Positions 34,649 through 43,415 of a stretch of 64,000 nt of DNA are shown in pieces. The stretch lies in NCBI GenBank assembly GCA_040752895.1, contig JBFMHN010000001.1:537213-601212 (forward strand), in the 5' to 3' direction. Both the position numbers and the translations under genes were made by a program. The stretch comes from Pseudomonadota bacterium. GTDB taxonomy: Bacteria > Pseudomonadota > Alphaproteobacteria > GCA-2746255. The notes beneath the pieces were generated by a model. It ran no database searches and was not told where the DNA came from. It worked only from the letters and a program-made list of their open reading frames with translations. The first letter of the stretch is position 1, and every line of letters begins with the position of its first letter.

Positions 34649-36823
34649 CTAGCGGTAGTGCAGGAGGCGGTAGCGGTCGAACGCGATCCGCTTCCCGGGC
34701 GGGATAACGACCGTGGTCATAGGGTCGCGAATGATAGCCGGTCCCTCGACAACGTTGCCGGCCCGCAGCGCTTCCATCTGCCAGACGCTGAAATCGCGCC
34801 ACGCGCCATGGTGAAAGGCTTTCCGCGTTTCGACATAGGCGTTGGAATCCGGTTTCGCGTCCGCCATCGGGTGTTCGACGATAACGGGCTGCGGCTTCGG
34901 AGCCACCGCCTGGATATAAAGCTCGGTGATCGAATAGCCGGCGTCCGGGAAGCGCGCCCCTTCCGGGTAGATTTTTGTATACATCGCCTCGAAGGCATTC
35001 ACGACGCGATCCACGTCGGATGCCGAAGCAAATTGACCGAAGGAAAGCGGGGTGTCGAAGCTTTCGAGCTGGCCGAGATAGCGGACATAAGCGCCATAGC
35101 GGAACGCCACCTGCTTGGGGTCCACGCCCTCCTGGATCATCTCCTGAAGTGCTGCCTTTTCCAGCGCGCGCCATTCGGCGTCCAGGCGTTGCGCTATCGC
35201 CTGTTTTTCCCCTTTCATCATGCCGGTCGGAATCAGCTCGACGAAGCCGCGGTGGTAGCGGTGCATGTATTCGGCGCAAGCCGCGCCAAAGGCCGAGAAC
35301 CCGGCCGCCCAAGGGAAGGTGATGACATCGGCTAGGCCGATCCCTTCCGAGAATCCCCACATATGCACCGGCCCGGCGCCGCCATAGCAAAGCATCGTGA
35401 ATTCGTGCGGGTCGTATCCCTTCGACGTGATCATCGTCGCAGCCAAGTCGCGCATCTGGGTGTTGATGACCTCGATGACGCCGCTGCCCGCCTCGTAAAC
35501 GTCAAGCCCTAACGGTTGCGCGACTTTTTCTTCAAGGGCGGCAAGCGCGCGGTCACGATCGAGCGTGACCTTGCCGCCGAGGAAATAGTTCGGGTCCACG
35601 TAGCCAAGCGCGACGTTCACGTCCGTTACGGTAAGCTGGTCGTATTTGTAACAGATGCCGACCTGGGCGCCGGCCGATTCGGGCCCGACGCGCAAGCGCT
35701 TGTATTCGTCCACGACGACCGCCGAGCCGGCGCCGGAGCCGGACGAATCGATCGCTACCATCGGCAACGCCAGCCGGTGGCCAGCAAAGTCCGCGTCCTT
35801 TCGGATGCCGAGCATGCCGTCAACCAGAAGCCCGACGTCAAAGCTGGTGCCGCCCATGTCGGCGGTGACGATGTTGCGAAGACCAAGCTTCTTCGCAAAC
35901 ACCTGCGCCCCCATCAGGCCGCCGATGGGGCCGGAAATGATGGTCTCGTAAAGGCGGGCATAATCCATGTTCACGGCGCCACCATAGGAAAGGAGCGTCA
36001 GCAGCCGGCCTTCGTACCCTTCTCCTTTCGCCGCGTTTTCGACGCTGCGCAGGGTATCCCGCGTGAGTTCCGCCGCGAAACACTGCACAAGCAGGCTTTT
36101 CAGGCGATTGTTTTCGCGCGAGACGGGCGCCACCTTGATAGAGCAGACGACGGGCACGTTTTTCCCGGCCTTCCGCACGATCCCCTCCGCCACCGCCTTC
36201 GCCCGCAGCTCGTGCGCCGGGTTGACGTAGGAATTGAGGAACAAAATGCCGATCACCTCGACGTCGCGGTCGAGCAGGGTCTGGGTGGCGTTGCGCACCT
36301 CCTCCTCGTTCAGCGGGATTAGCACTTCGCCGGGAGGCAGGTGCGACTTCATGAAATAGCTGCCTCCGCAAATCCGTTCGGAGACGCCCAACACATTGGC
36401 GGGCTTCACCATGGGCCGGGTGTGTTCGTGCAGTTGCTGATGGAGGATCTCGGCCTGGGTCTGCCCAAGATAGGTAAGCCCGCCCTCGATGACGCTGATG
36501 TCCTCGAAGCCGCGCGACACCAAAAGGCCGACCCGGCGCCCGGTACCGGTCAAGAGCGTGTTCAGCATACCGGTGCCGGCGTAGATAGCGGTGGAGGCCC
36601 GCGCGTGGACGTCGGCCGAACAAAGGTTCAACGCCCGCGCGGCGTCGTCAACCGATTCGAGGTAACTCGAAGCCTCGTTCTGACGGTTGGTCAGGGACTT
36701 GCCGATCGTGAAGTTGCCGTCCGGCTTGACGAGGATCGTGTCCGTCATTGTGCCGCCAGCGTCCAGCGCCAGGATGTATTCCTTGCCGCCCTTCGCCGCC
36801 GAAGACGCCGTCGCCTCGCTCAT
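34649..36823 (-). CDS. acxA: Acetone carboxylase-type beta subunit (hydantoinase/oxoprolinase family)
   Basis: This 724-aa subunit has the ATPase-like start YILALDAGGTMTDTILV and the family core TADMGGTSFDVGLLVDG. In acetone carboxylase this subunit uses ATP to phosphorylate bicarbonate and acetone. It is the third gene of the alpha-gamma-beta operon. Two in-frame ATGs lie six bases apart (36829 and 36823); AGGGGG fits the second. The presence of the gamma gene favours acetone carboxylase over hydantoinase or acetophenone carboxylase, but a related ketone could be the substrate. Confidence 0.85.
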   Translation of the reverse strand: MSEATASSAAKGGKEYILALDAGGTMTDTILVKPDGNFTIGKSLTNRQNEASSYLESVDDAARALNLCSADVHARASTAIYAGTGMLNTLLTGTGRRVGLLVSRGFEDISVIEGGLTYLGQTQAEILHQQLHEHTRPMVKPANVLGVSERICGGSYFMKSHLPPGEVLIPLNEEEVRNATQTLLDRDVEVIGILFLNSYVNPAHELRAKAVAEGIVRKAGKNVPVVCSIKVAPVSRENNRLKSLLVQCFAAELTRDTLRSVENAAKGEGYEGRLLTLLSYGGAVNMDYARLYETIISGPIGGLMGAQVFAKKLGLRNIVTADMGGTSFDVGLLVDGMLGIRKDADFAGHRLALPMVAIDSSGSGAGSAVVVDEYKRLRVGPESAGAQVGICYKYDQLTVTDVNVALGYVDPNYFLGGKVTLDRDRALAALEEKVAQPLGLDVYEAGSGVIEVINTQMRDLAATMITSKGYDPHEFTMLCYGGAGPVHMWGFSEGIGLADVITFPWAAGFSAFGAACAEYMHRYHRGFVELIPTGMMKGEKQAIAQRLDAEWRALEKAALQEMIQEGVDPKQVAFRYGAYVRYLGQLESFDTPLSFGQFASASDVDRVVNAFEAMYTKIYPEGARFPDAGYSITELYIQAVAPKPQPVIVEHPMADAKPDSNAYVETRKAFHHGAWRDFSVWQMEALRAGNVVEGPAIIRDPMTTVVIPPGKRIAFDRYRLLHYR

Positions 36824-36884
36824 TCCCATCCCCCTGAATTCGGCCCGGATCGCGCCAGGCCGGTCGCCCGTTAACGTATGGCGT

Positions 36885-37451
36885 TTAGCTTTTCCCGCCG
36901 GCCCAGGCCGCGGTCGTTTCGAAGGTTCGGTCGTCGAACCATTCCGGCTTCTCGTCCGGCAAGGGCGTGCCGAGATAGTCGCGATAGAACCGGTCGAGGT
37001 CCGGCAGCATCTCGAAAACGATCGGGTAGCCGGGCGGCACCACCTCGACGGCTAGCTGCGCGACGCAACCCGGGCAATAGAATTCACGGATTTCCTGCCA
37101 TTCCGGTTCGGGACAGGCGGGCGCCGGGTAATAGACCTCTTCGAATTCCTTCGCCGTTTCGCGAACGCGCAGCAGCGCACCGAGCTTCCAGTTCGACCGG
37201 TAATCTCCGAATTCGTGACCGCAGTCGCACTTGACGATACGCAGCCCTTCCCCTTTGCAAACGATGTAGAGGTGATCGGAAATCCGCATCAGAATCTTTT
37301 CTTCCCACGGCACCCGTTCCTGCAGCACTTCGAGATAGGTTTGGAAGCGTTCCGGGTCCTTCCGGGCAAGCCGAAGAAGGCTGTGCGCATCCCCCCGACC
37401 GATCGTACCGTCGATCAGCTGGCGGACCAGGTCCTTGTTCACTTTTCCCAT
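36885..37451 (-). CDS. acxC: Acetone carboxylase-type gamma subunit
   Basis: This 188-aa protein has two cysteine pairs, Cys75/Cys77 in KCDCGHEF and Cys126/Cys129 in FYCPGC, forming the zinc site known in the small subunit of acetone carboxylase. The N-terminal helix KVNKDLVRQLIDGTI and the C-terminal FEMLPDLDRFYRDYLG are also typical. It starts 9 bp after the alpha gene with a GGGGCGG ribosome site. This small subunit separates acetone carboxylases from the hydantoinase family, which lacks it. Confidence 0.88.
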   Translation of the reverse strand: MGKVNKDLVRQLIDGTIGRGDAHSLLRLARKDPERFQTYLEVLQERVPWEEKILMRISDHLYIVCKGEGLRIVKCDCGHEFGDYRSNWKLGALLRVRETAKEFEEVYYPAPACPEPEWQEIREFYCPGCVAQLAVEVVPPGYPIVFEMLPDLDRFYRDYLGTPLPDEKPEWFDDRTFETTAAWAGGKS

Positions 37452-37460
37452 CGTCCGCCC

Positions 37461-39695
37461 CTAGATCTTGAAGTCGGCATCGAGCTGCCAAAAGCCGCGA
37501 AACTCGCGGTCGAATTTCGGGAAGCTCGTCGAGCCGCGATACATATCGGCGATCGGTTCTAAGAAGTCCTTCTTCTGAACGCGCTTGCGCGTCTTGCGCC
37601 ACCATTCCGCGACCGGCTGCGCTTTCTTGCGGCGGGTCTTGCGGATATTTTCCCGCGCCTTTTCCGTCGCCGCCACGTCCAGCACCCAGACGCCCGCGGC
37701 GTCCCGTTTCGCCACGACGCCGTAGAGACGGCTGGCGAAGTCGTAGGGAATGGCGACGGCGTTCAAATCCTGCACGATCGCCTTCGGGTCGCGTTCCAGC
37801 GGATCGCCCCAACCACCCGAGGCGCCGGCCGCGTTCGCCCACAGGTCATTGTTTTCCATGGTCAGCTCCGGCGGGTCGTGCTTCCAGACCTCGAGCTGAC
37901 GGACTTTCAGGCGGCCTTCCTCGGCGTGTTGCAGAAGCTCGGCCGCGTTCCTCGGCGTATCGCCGCCGTTGGCGATCTTTTCGTCCAGATTCGTGCCGCG
38001 CGCCGTGACGGTGAAGACATTCGGCGCCGGGTAGGCGCCGTTCATGCCGTTGGCGAGGAAGGTCGTCATCGACGTGCCGGCGCCGCCGCGGCTGACGGCA
38101 AGGCGTTGGCCGGGCTGGACCACCCAGTGGACGGCCGACTGCCCAAGCCCGCCGCGGTATTTTCCATGGCCGCAGAAGCCCGGGATCAGCCCCCGGCCGA
38201 GATAGAAGAAAGGCGGGATGAGGTATTCGAATTCCTCGGCATTACCGACGTTGCAAAGCTGCGTCCACTCGGCCCAGCACACCGGCTCGCCATCACGGTA
38301 GCAGAAGGCCCCGCGCGACACGCCGCCAACCCACTCAAAATTCGTAAAGCCATAGGGCGTGCCGTCGGCCAGCATGCCCGAACCCTGCACGCCGTCCCAC
38401 GCGCCGTCCGTCGTGAACGCCTCTTCCAGGTAGCCACGGCAAAACAGCGCCCGGTTCATAGCGTTGAAGGCGAGGCTGTTCATCGTGACGGACTGCGCCC
38501 AGATGTTGGCATGGCTCGCGATGTCGGTGTCGGGGTTGTAGATGGACCCTTTCGGATAGATGCTTTCGACGGCAAGGTTTATCGCCCCCGTCACCTTCGT
38601 GTTGTGGGCGAAGGTGTTGATCATGCTGAGATAAAGCGCCACGTTGGCGCCGCCGGGATAGCCGTTGAAGGCGTGGTAGCCCCAGCGCGAGCTGCCCTCC
38701 ATGTCGACGACGATGCGGTTGCGGTCGTCGAAGCGAAGCTCCTGGCGAATGTGGATGAGGTGGTCGCGGTCGGCGTGGGCCCATATCTTCTGCAAGCCCT
38801 TGTAACGGGCGACGCGGAAGGCGCAGCCTTGATAGCTGCCGGGGATCATCAGCGAGTGGATGTTGTCCATCACGCGCCCGTAACTTTCCTCGATGATCTC
38901 GCGGATGGCCCGGCGGTAATAGTCAACTCCGAATTCCTCGACGATCTCGTGGATCGCCTTGTGGATCATCGCGCAGCCGGCCAGCCGCATCTTGTCATCC
39001 AGGATGTTCAGCGTCGCCGCCCGTGTGCGCCGTTTCCAAAGCGCGTTCCACCAGGTGGCCTGCCGCAGATTTTCGCCCGTCTTCATCGGCGGGAAGACGA
39101 AGCCGTCCATGAAGGTATCGACAGAGAAGCCCGGCCAGCTGCCGGCAACCGGCGCGCCCGCCTCCATGATGTGGTTAAGCCCAACGGCCCAGGCGATCAC
39201 CTCGCCGTCCACGGCGATCGGAACGTAGCAATAGGTGTCGCCGGGATGGGGCGAGCCGCCGGTCGGCCCATCGTCCGTCATGAAAACGTCGCCGTCGCGG
39301 ATGCCAGGGTTGTCCTCATAGTTCTCGTTGATCATGTAGCGGACGGCAACCGGCATGGCCGAGGTGTGCGAGAAGAAGCCGAGCGACATGGCAAGCGAGT
39401 CGCCTTCCGGCGTGGCCAGCGCCCAAAGCGATTCGCCCATCTCGCGGCCGCCCGGGCTTGCGGCAACGAAACGAGCCACCTCGCGAGCGGCCAGCACGGA
39501 CGAATGGATGCGGGAATAGAAGCGTTCGTATTTCAGCGGGTCCGAATCGCGAAGGCTCAGCTCCGTCACGCCGCAGTAATGCCCGGTTTCTTCCGTCAAC
39601 CGGTCGCGTTCGACGAGCATGTCCCGCAAGGTGCGCTTGCCTTGTGCGCTTGCCTCGCCTTCCTCCGGCCGGATCGGCTTGGTGACGACGTTCAT
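37461..39695 (-). CDS. acxB: Acetone carboxylase-type alpha subunit
   Basis: This 744-aa subunit carries His150 and Asp153 in SPHPGDTYCY and His175 in GLNHIMEAG. From memory these numbers coincide with the manganese ligands described for the Xanthobacter acetone carboxylase alpha subunit, where carboxylation to acetoacetate occurs. GGGGAG lies before the ATG. It is the first gene of the operon. The 249-bp gap to the divergent Old Yellow Enzyme gene must hold the promoter; a sigma-54 activator of AcxR type is not seen in the window. Confidence 0.88.
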   Translation of the reverse strand: MNVVTKPIRPEEGEASAQGKRTLRDMLVERDRLTEETGHYCGVTELSLRDSDPLKYERFYSRIHSSVLAAREVARFVAASPGGREMGESLWALATPEGDSLAMSLGFFSHTSAMPVAVRYMINENYEDNPGIRDGDVFMTDDGPTGGSPHPGDTYCYVPIAVDGEVIAWAVGLNHIMEAGAPVAGSWPGFSVDTFMDGFVFPPMKTGENLRQATWWNALWKRRTRAATLNILDDKMRLAGCAMIHKAIHEIVEEFGVDYYRRAIREIIEESYGRVMDNIHSLMIPGSYQGCAFRVARYKGLQKIWAHADRDHLIHIRQELRFDDRNRIVVDMEGSSRWGYHAFNGYPGGANVALYLSMINTFAHNTKVTGAINLAVESIYPKGSIYNPDTDIASHANIWAQSVTMNSLAFNAMNRALFCRGYLEEAFTTDGAWDGVQGSGMLADGTPYGFTNFEWVGGVSRGAFCYRDGEPVCWAEWTQLCNVGNAEEFEYLIPPFFYLGRGLIPGFCGHGKYRGGLGQSAVHWVVQPGQRLAVSRGGAGTSMTTFLANGMNGAYPAPNVFTVTARGTNLDEKIANGGDTPRNAAELLQHAEEGRLKVRQLEVWKHDPPELTMENNDLWANAAGASGGWGDPLERDPKAIVQDLNAVAIPYDFASRLYGVVAKRDAAGVWVLDVAATEKARENIRKTRRKKAQPVAEWWRKTRKRVQKKDFLEPIADMYRGSTSFPKFDREFRGFWQLDADFKI

Positions 39696-39944
39696 GCTTG
39701 CTCCCCTTCCGGCAGATTCGCCGGATTTTCCAGTCTCAAGCTCTTGAGCCTCAGGACCTTGAATGGGGCCTGGGAGCGCATCACCCCCCGGTTGTCGCTC
39801 CGTTAATTGGCTATATTCGCATGCAGTCTTTCATGCTCCCATAAATCCGGACGTACAACAAGGTGTTCAGGCGCGCCCTCCCGGCGAATTCTGGGGGGCG
39901 CTTTAAGCTTGCGAAATGCAAAGAAATTTCTCATCTTTGCTGCC

Positions 39945-41087
39945 ATGCAAAAAACCCCGACCCCCCTGCTTTTCACCCCCTTCGAACTGCGCGGCGTCCG
40001 GCTTGCGAACCGGATCGTGCTTTCGCCGATGGTCGTCTACTACGCAGACGACGGCTTCGCGAACGACGCGCTCTTTTCCCACCTTTCGAAATTCGCGGTC
40101 GGCGGCTTCGGCCTTGTCTTCACCGAGGCGGCGGCGGTCGAGGCGCGCGGACGGATCAGCTATGGCGATCTCGGCATCTGGAAGGACGAACACATCGCGC
40201 CGCTTCGCCGCGTTTGCGACTTCGTTCATGCCCGCGGCGCGTTCGCCGGGCTGCAACTCGCCCATGCGGGCCACAAAGGCAGCTACCAGCGCGCCTACGA
40301 AGGTTACCTGCCGCTTGGCGAGGCGGACGCCCGGCGCGGCGAGCCGCCGTGGGAGACGATCGCCCCTTCGGCCATGCCTTACGGCCCCAACGTGCCGCCG
40401 CCGCGCGCGATGACGCTTGCCGACATTGCCGAGGTGCAGCAGGCTTGGGTGGCGGCGGCGCGGCGGGGGGTGGCGGCCGGTTTCGACGTCCTCGAAATTC
40501 ACGGTGCCCACGGTTATCTCCTTCATGAATTCCTTTCGCCGCTGACCAACCATCGCACCGACGCCTATGGCGGAGACCGCCGCGGGCGCATGCGCTTCGC
40601 GCTCGAGATCGCCGAGGCTACCCGGCGTATCTGGCCGGCGGACAAGCCGGTCACCTTCCGCCTTTCCGTCGTCGATGGCGCCACCAAGGGCTGGACGGTG
40701 GAGGATTCCGTCGTCTTCGTCCGCGCGCTCAAGGCCATAGGAATCGACGCCGCCGACTGTAGCTCCGGCGGCACTGCCACCCTGCGCCGCGAGGACGCGC
40801 TTCCCCGCCAGCCGGGTTTCCAGGTGCCGCTCGCCGACCGGCTGCGCAAGGAAACCGGCCTGCCGACCATCGCCGTTGGCCTCATCACGGAACCGGCCCA
40901 TGCGGAAGCGATCCTGCAAAATGGCCAGGCCGATCTCATCGCGCTGGGAAGGGCGGCGCTCAATGACCCGAACTGGCCGCTGCACGCTTGGCTTGCGCTA
41001 GGCTCGCCGCTCGACTATTCGCGCTGGCCGCCGGAATATGGCTGGTGGCTCGAACGGCGGGCGAAGACCGCCGCCAAGATGGAGTAA
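39945..41087 (+). CDS. NADH:flavin oxidoreductase, Old Yellow Enzyme family (YqjM-like)
   Basis: This 380-aa TIM-barrel flavoenzyme begins LLFTPFELRGVRLANRIVLSPM and has EIHGAHGYLLHEFLSPLTN, which holds the substrate-binding histidines. It lacks a C-terminal iron-sulfur/pyridine-nucleotide extension, so it is the short thermophilic-like YqjM subclass that reduces activated C=C bonds with NAD(P)H. The ATG at 39945 gives the normal N-terminus; the frame open to 39807 is not family-like. It is divergent from the acetone carboxylase operon and converges with the synthetase gene four bases away. Confidence 0.9.
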   Translation: MQKTPTPLLFTPFELRGVRLANRIVLSPMVVYYADDGFANDALFSHLSKFAVGGFGLVFTEAAAVEARGRISYGDLGIWKDEHIAPLRRVCDFVHARGAFAGLQLAHAGHKGSYQRAYEGYLPLGEADARRGEPPWETIAPSAMPYGPNVPPPRAMTLADIAEVQQAWVAAARRGVAAGFDVLEIHGAHGYLLHEFLSPLTNHRTDAYGGDRRGRMRFALEIAEATRRIWPADKPVTFRLSVVDGATKGWTVEDSVVFVRALKAIGIDAADCSSGGTATLRREDALPRQPGFQVPLADRLRKETGLPTIAVGLITEPAHAEAILQNGQADLIALGRAALNDPNWPLHAWLALGSPLDYSRWPPEYGWWLERRAKTAAKME

Positions 41088-41090
41088 CGG

Positions 41091-43052
41091 TCAGGCTTTC
41101 GCCTTCGCCCGCAATTCTTCAATCGCCGACATATTCACGAGAGACGAAAGGTCGCCCGGGTCTTGGCCGAGATAGACGCTACGCACGACCCGGCGCATGA
41201 TCTTCATCGAACGCGTCTTCGGAAGATCCGTTACGAAGACGACGTCCTTCGGACGGAAGGCCTTGCCGTGGCCGGCGACGACGGCGTCCGCGAGTTTCTC
41301 CTTGAGGGCAGCGTCCGCCGAAACGCCCTCCCCCGGCACGCAGACGCAGACGACGGCCGAGCCTTTGACTTTGTCCGGAACCCCGATGGCGGCGGCTTCC
41401 TTGACGAGGCCGGTTTCCAGCACGGCGCCTTCGATCTCGGCCGGGCCCGTCCGCTTGCCGGCGACCTTCAGCGTATCGTCGGAACGGCCGAGGATGTACC
41501 ACATGCCGTCCCCATCCACCGTCGCCCAGTCGCCCTGCCGCCAGAGTCCGGGAAAAGTGCTCCAGTAGGTTTCCAAATACCGGTCCGCGTCCTTCCAAAG
41601 CCCCCGCGAAAGGCCGATGGAAGGAAGCCGGAGCACGAGTTCACCGACCTCGCCGCACGGCTGGGACTTCGCGTTTTCGTCAACGACGTCGGCACCCATG
41701 GCCGGCAGCGGTGCGTTGAAGGAGCAGGGTTTCAAGGGCCGGGTGACGACGCAGCCGACGATCCCGCCACCGATCTCGGTGCCGCCGGAAAGGTTGAGAA
41801 CAGGTACCCTCTTTTTACAAACATGCTCGAAGAACCAGCGCCAGGCGTCCGGCGTCCACGGCTCGCCGGTCGTCGTTGTGATGCGAAGGGAAGAAAGATC
41901 ATGCCGCTCAGCGGCATTTTCCCTCTGCGCCATGAAGATGCGAACGACCGTCGGCGCAATGCCGAGATAGGTCACCCCATATTCCTGCATCAATCGCCAG
42001 AGGCGTCCCGGGTCCGGGTAGTCGGGCGTGCCTTCCGCCAGCACCAACGTGGCGCCGGCAAAGGCCGCCAGCATGATCTCGAGCGGCCCCACGATCCACC
42101 CCATGTCGCTCATCCAGATAAGGCGGTCCTTCGCCTGAAAGTCGTGGCAGAGGATCATGTCCGCCATGATCTTCGTCAGGAAGCCGCAATGGGTGTGCAC
42201 GGTGCCTTTCGGCTTGCCCGTCGTACCGGAGGTATGGATCACCATGAACGGCGCCTCCGCGTCCATCTCCTCCGTCGGCGCCTCACCGGGTGCGCCCTTT
42301 ACGCTTTCGTGCCACCAGTGATCGCGCCCCGCCCGCCAGGGTACGTCGTCGCCAAGGTGCTTGAAGACGATGACATGCTTCACGCTTGGCGTTTCGTCGA
42401 GCGCTTCGTCGAGCGTCGCCTTCATCGGCACTCGCTTGCCGCGGCGAAGCGTGCCGTCCACGGTGATAACCGCCTTCGCCTCGCAATCGTTGAGGCGTAC
42501 CGCGATCGCCTGTTTGCCGAAGCCGGAGAAAAGCGGCACAACGATGCCGCCGATCTTGGCAACGGCGAAGAAGGCGGCGGCGACCTCCGGCACCATCGGC
42601 AAGAAAAGTCCGACCGCGTCGCCCGGCCCAAGGCCCAGGCGACGAAGGGCGGATGCCAGCCGCGACACCTCCGCCGCAAGTTCCGCATAGGTCCATTCGC
42701 GGCGGGCGCCGTCCTCGCCCTCCCAGAGAATCGCCGGCTTTGCCCAGAAGGGGCCGTCGCGGTGCTTGTCGAGGCAGTTGAGAACGATATTCGTCGTGCC
42801 GCCCACGCACCAGCGCGCCCATTCGACTCCTTGCGAGGTATCAAGGACGCGCGCGTAAGGCTTGTAAAAACGAATATCGAGATGCCGGATAGCGGTGTTC
42901 CAGAACCATTCCGGATCTTCGTTCGAACGCGCGATCAGCGCGTCGTAATCGGCAAGCCCGTGCGCGCGAAGGAAGGCGAGAAGATTGCTTTGCTCGGAAA
43001 TCTCCCGCGATGGCCACCATGCAATCGCTCCCGCCGTAAACGCGTGGTCCAT
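41091..43052 (-). CDS. AMP-forming acyl-CoA synthetase, possible acetoacetate activator
   Basis: This 653-aa ANL-family ligase has the P-loop HTSGTTGKPKG, the NLSGGTEIGGG and WRQGDWATVDGD motifs, and the hinge GRSDDTLKVAGKRTGPAEIEG. The N-terminal part and length fit acetyl-/acetoacetyl-/propionyl-CoA synthetases. The catalytic lysine region reads KTRSMKIMRR, with Met where Gly is nearly invariant. In this context it could convert acetoacetate from the carboxylase into acetoacetyl-CoA; substrate is inferred from neighbours only. It is followed on the same strand by no gene and preceded by the ABM gene 53 bp upstream. Confidence 0.82.
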   Translation of the reverse strand: MDHAFTAGAIAWWPSREISEQSNLLAFLRAHGLADYDALIARSNEDPEWFWNTAIRHLDIRFYKPYARVLDTSQGVEWARWCVGGTTNIVLNCLDKHRDGPFWAKPAILWEGEDGARREWTYAELAAEVSRLASALRRLGLGPGDAVGLFLPMVPEVAAAFFAVAKIGGIVVPLFSGFGKQAIAVRLNDCEAKAVITVDGTLRRGKRVPMKATLDEALDETPSVKHVIVFKHLGDDVPWRAGRDHWWHESVKGAPGEAPTEEMDAEAPFMVIHTSGTTGKPKGTVHTHCGFLTKIMADMILCHDFQAKDRLIWMSDMGWIVGPLEIMLAAFAGATLVLAEGTPDYPDPGRLWRLMQEYGVTYLGIAPTVVRIFMAQRENAAERHDLSSLRITTTTGEPWTPDAWRWFFEHVCKKRVPVLNLSGGTEIGGGIVGCVVTRPLKPCSFNAPLPAMGADVVDENAKSQPCGEVGELVLRLPSIGLSRGLWKDADRYLETYWSTFPGLWRQGDWATVDGDGMWYILGRSDDTLKVAGKRTGPAEIEGAVLETGLVKEAAAIGVPDKVKGSAVVCVCVPGEGVSADAALKEKLADAVVAGHGKAFRPKDVVFVTDLPKTRSMKIMRRVVRSVYLGQDPGDLSSLVNMSAIEELRAKAKA

Positions 43053-43105
43053 CTTCCCCCCTCACCCATCCTCATGCCGGGCACCTCCGACGATGGCGCG
43101 AAGGA

Positions 43106-43399
43106 TCAGAATTCGTTGATCTCGTAATATTTGATCGAAGGGTCGGCGCGCAACATGCCGAACACCTTGTCCAGATCGCCGCGCTCTTTCCGCCAGGCTA
43201 GATATTTCTGGTGATGCTCGCGGGAATCCCATTCTTCATAAACGACGACATCCGCCGGCTGGTCCTTGTCCACCAGCATGACGATCTTCTGCGCGCCTTT
43301 GAAAGCGGCCGTTTCAGGCAGAATGGATTTGATGGCCGCCTTGTATTCTTCGGCCTTCTTTTCGTCGAGCGGAAAGCTGACCAGTGCAATCGTTGGCAT
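43106..43399 (-). CDS. Antibiotic biosynthesis monooxygenase (ABM) domain protein
   Basis: This 97-aa protein has the ferredoxin-like ABM layout: first strand TIALVSFPLD, a helix KKAEEYKAAIKSIL, then KIVMLVDKDQPADVVVYEEWDSREHHQKYLAWR. Small ABM proteins act as cofactor-free quinol monooxygenases or heme-degrading enzymes, and many are uncharacterised. The ATG at 43399 is preceded by AGAGAGGA; the frame that continues to 43726 is a shadow of the flavoenzyme gene. It lies 16 bp after nemA in the same operon. Confidence 0.8.
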   Translation of the reverse strand: MPTIALVSFPLDEKKAEEYKAAIKSILPETAAFKGAQKIVMLVDKDQPADVVVYEEWDSREHHQKYLAWRKERGDLDKVFGMLRADPSIKYYEINEF

Positions 43400-43415
43400 G
43401 AAATCCTCTCTGTGG

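Noticed and set aside
37878-39806. 642-codon open frame opposite the acetone carboxylase alpha gene
   Set aside because: Arg/His/Ala-rich translation with no domains; the alpha subunit on the other strand keeps metal ligands at exact positions.
41163-43127. 654-codon open frame opposite the acyl-CoA synthetase
   Set aside because: No motif; the minus strand shows all ANL-ligase motifs.
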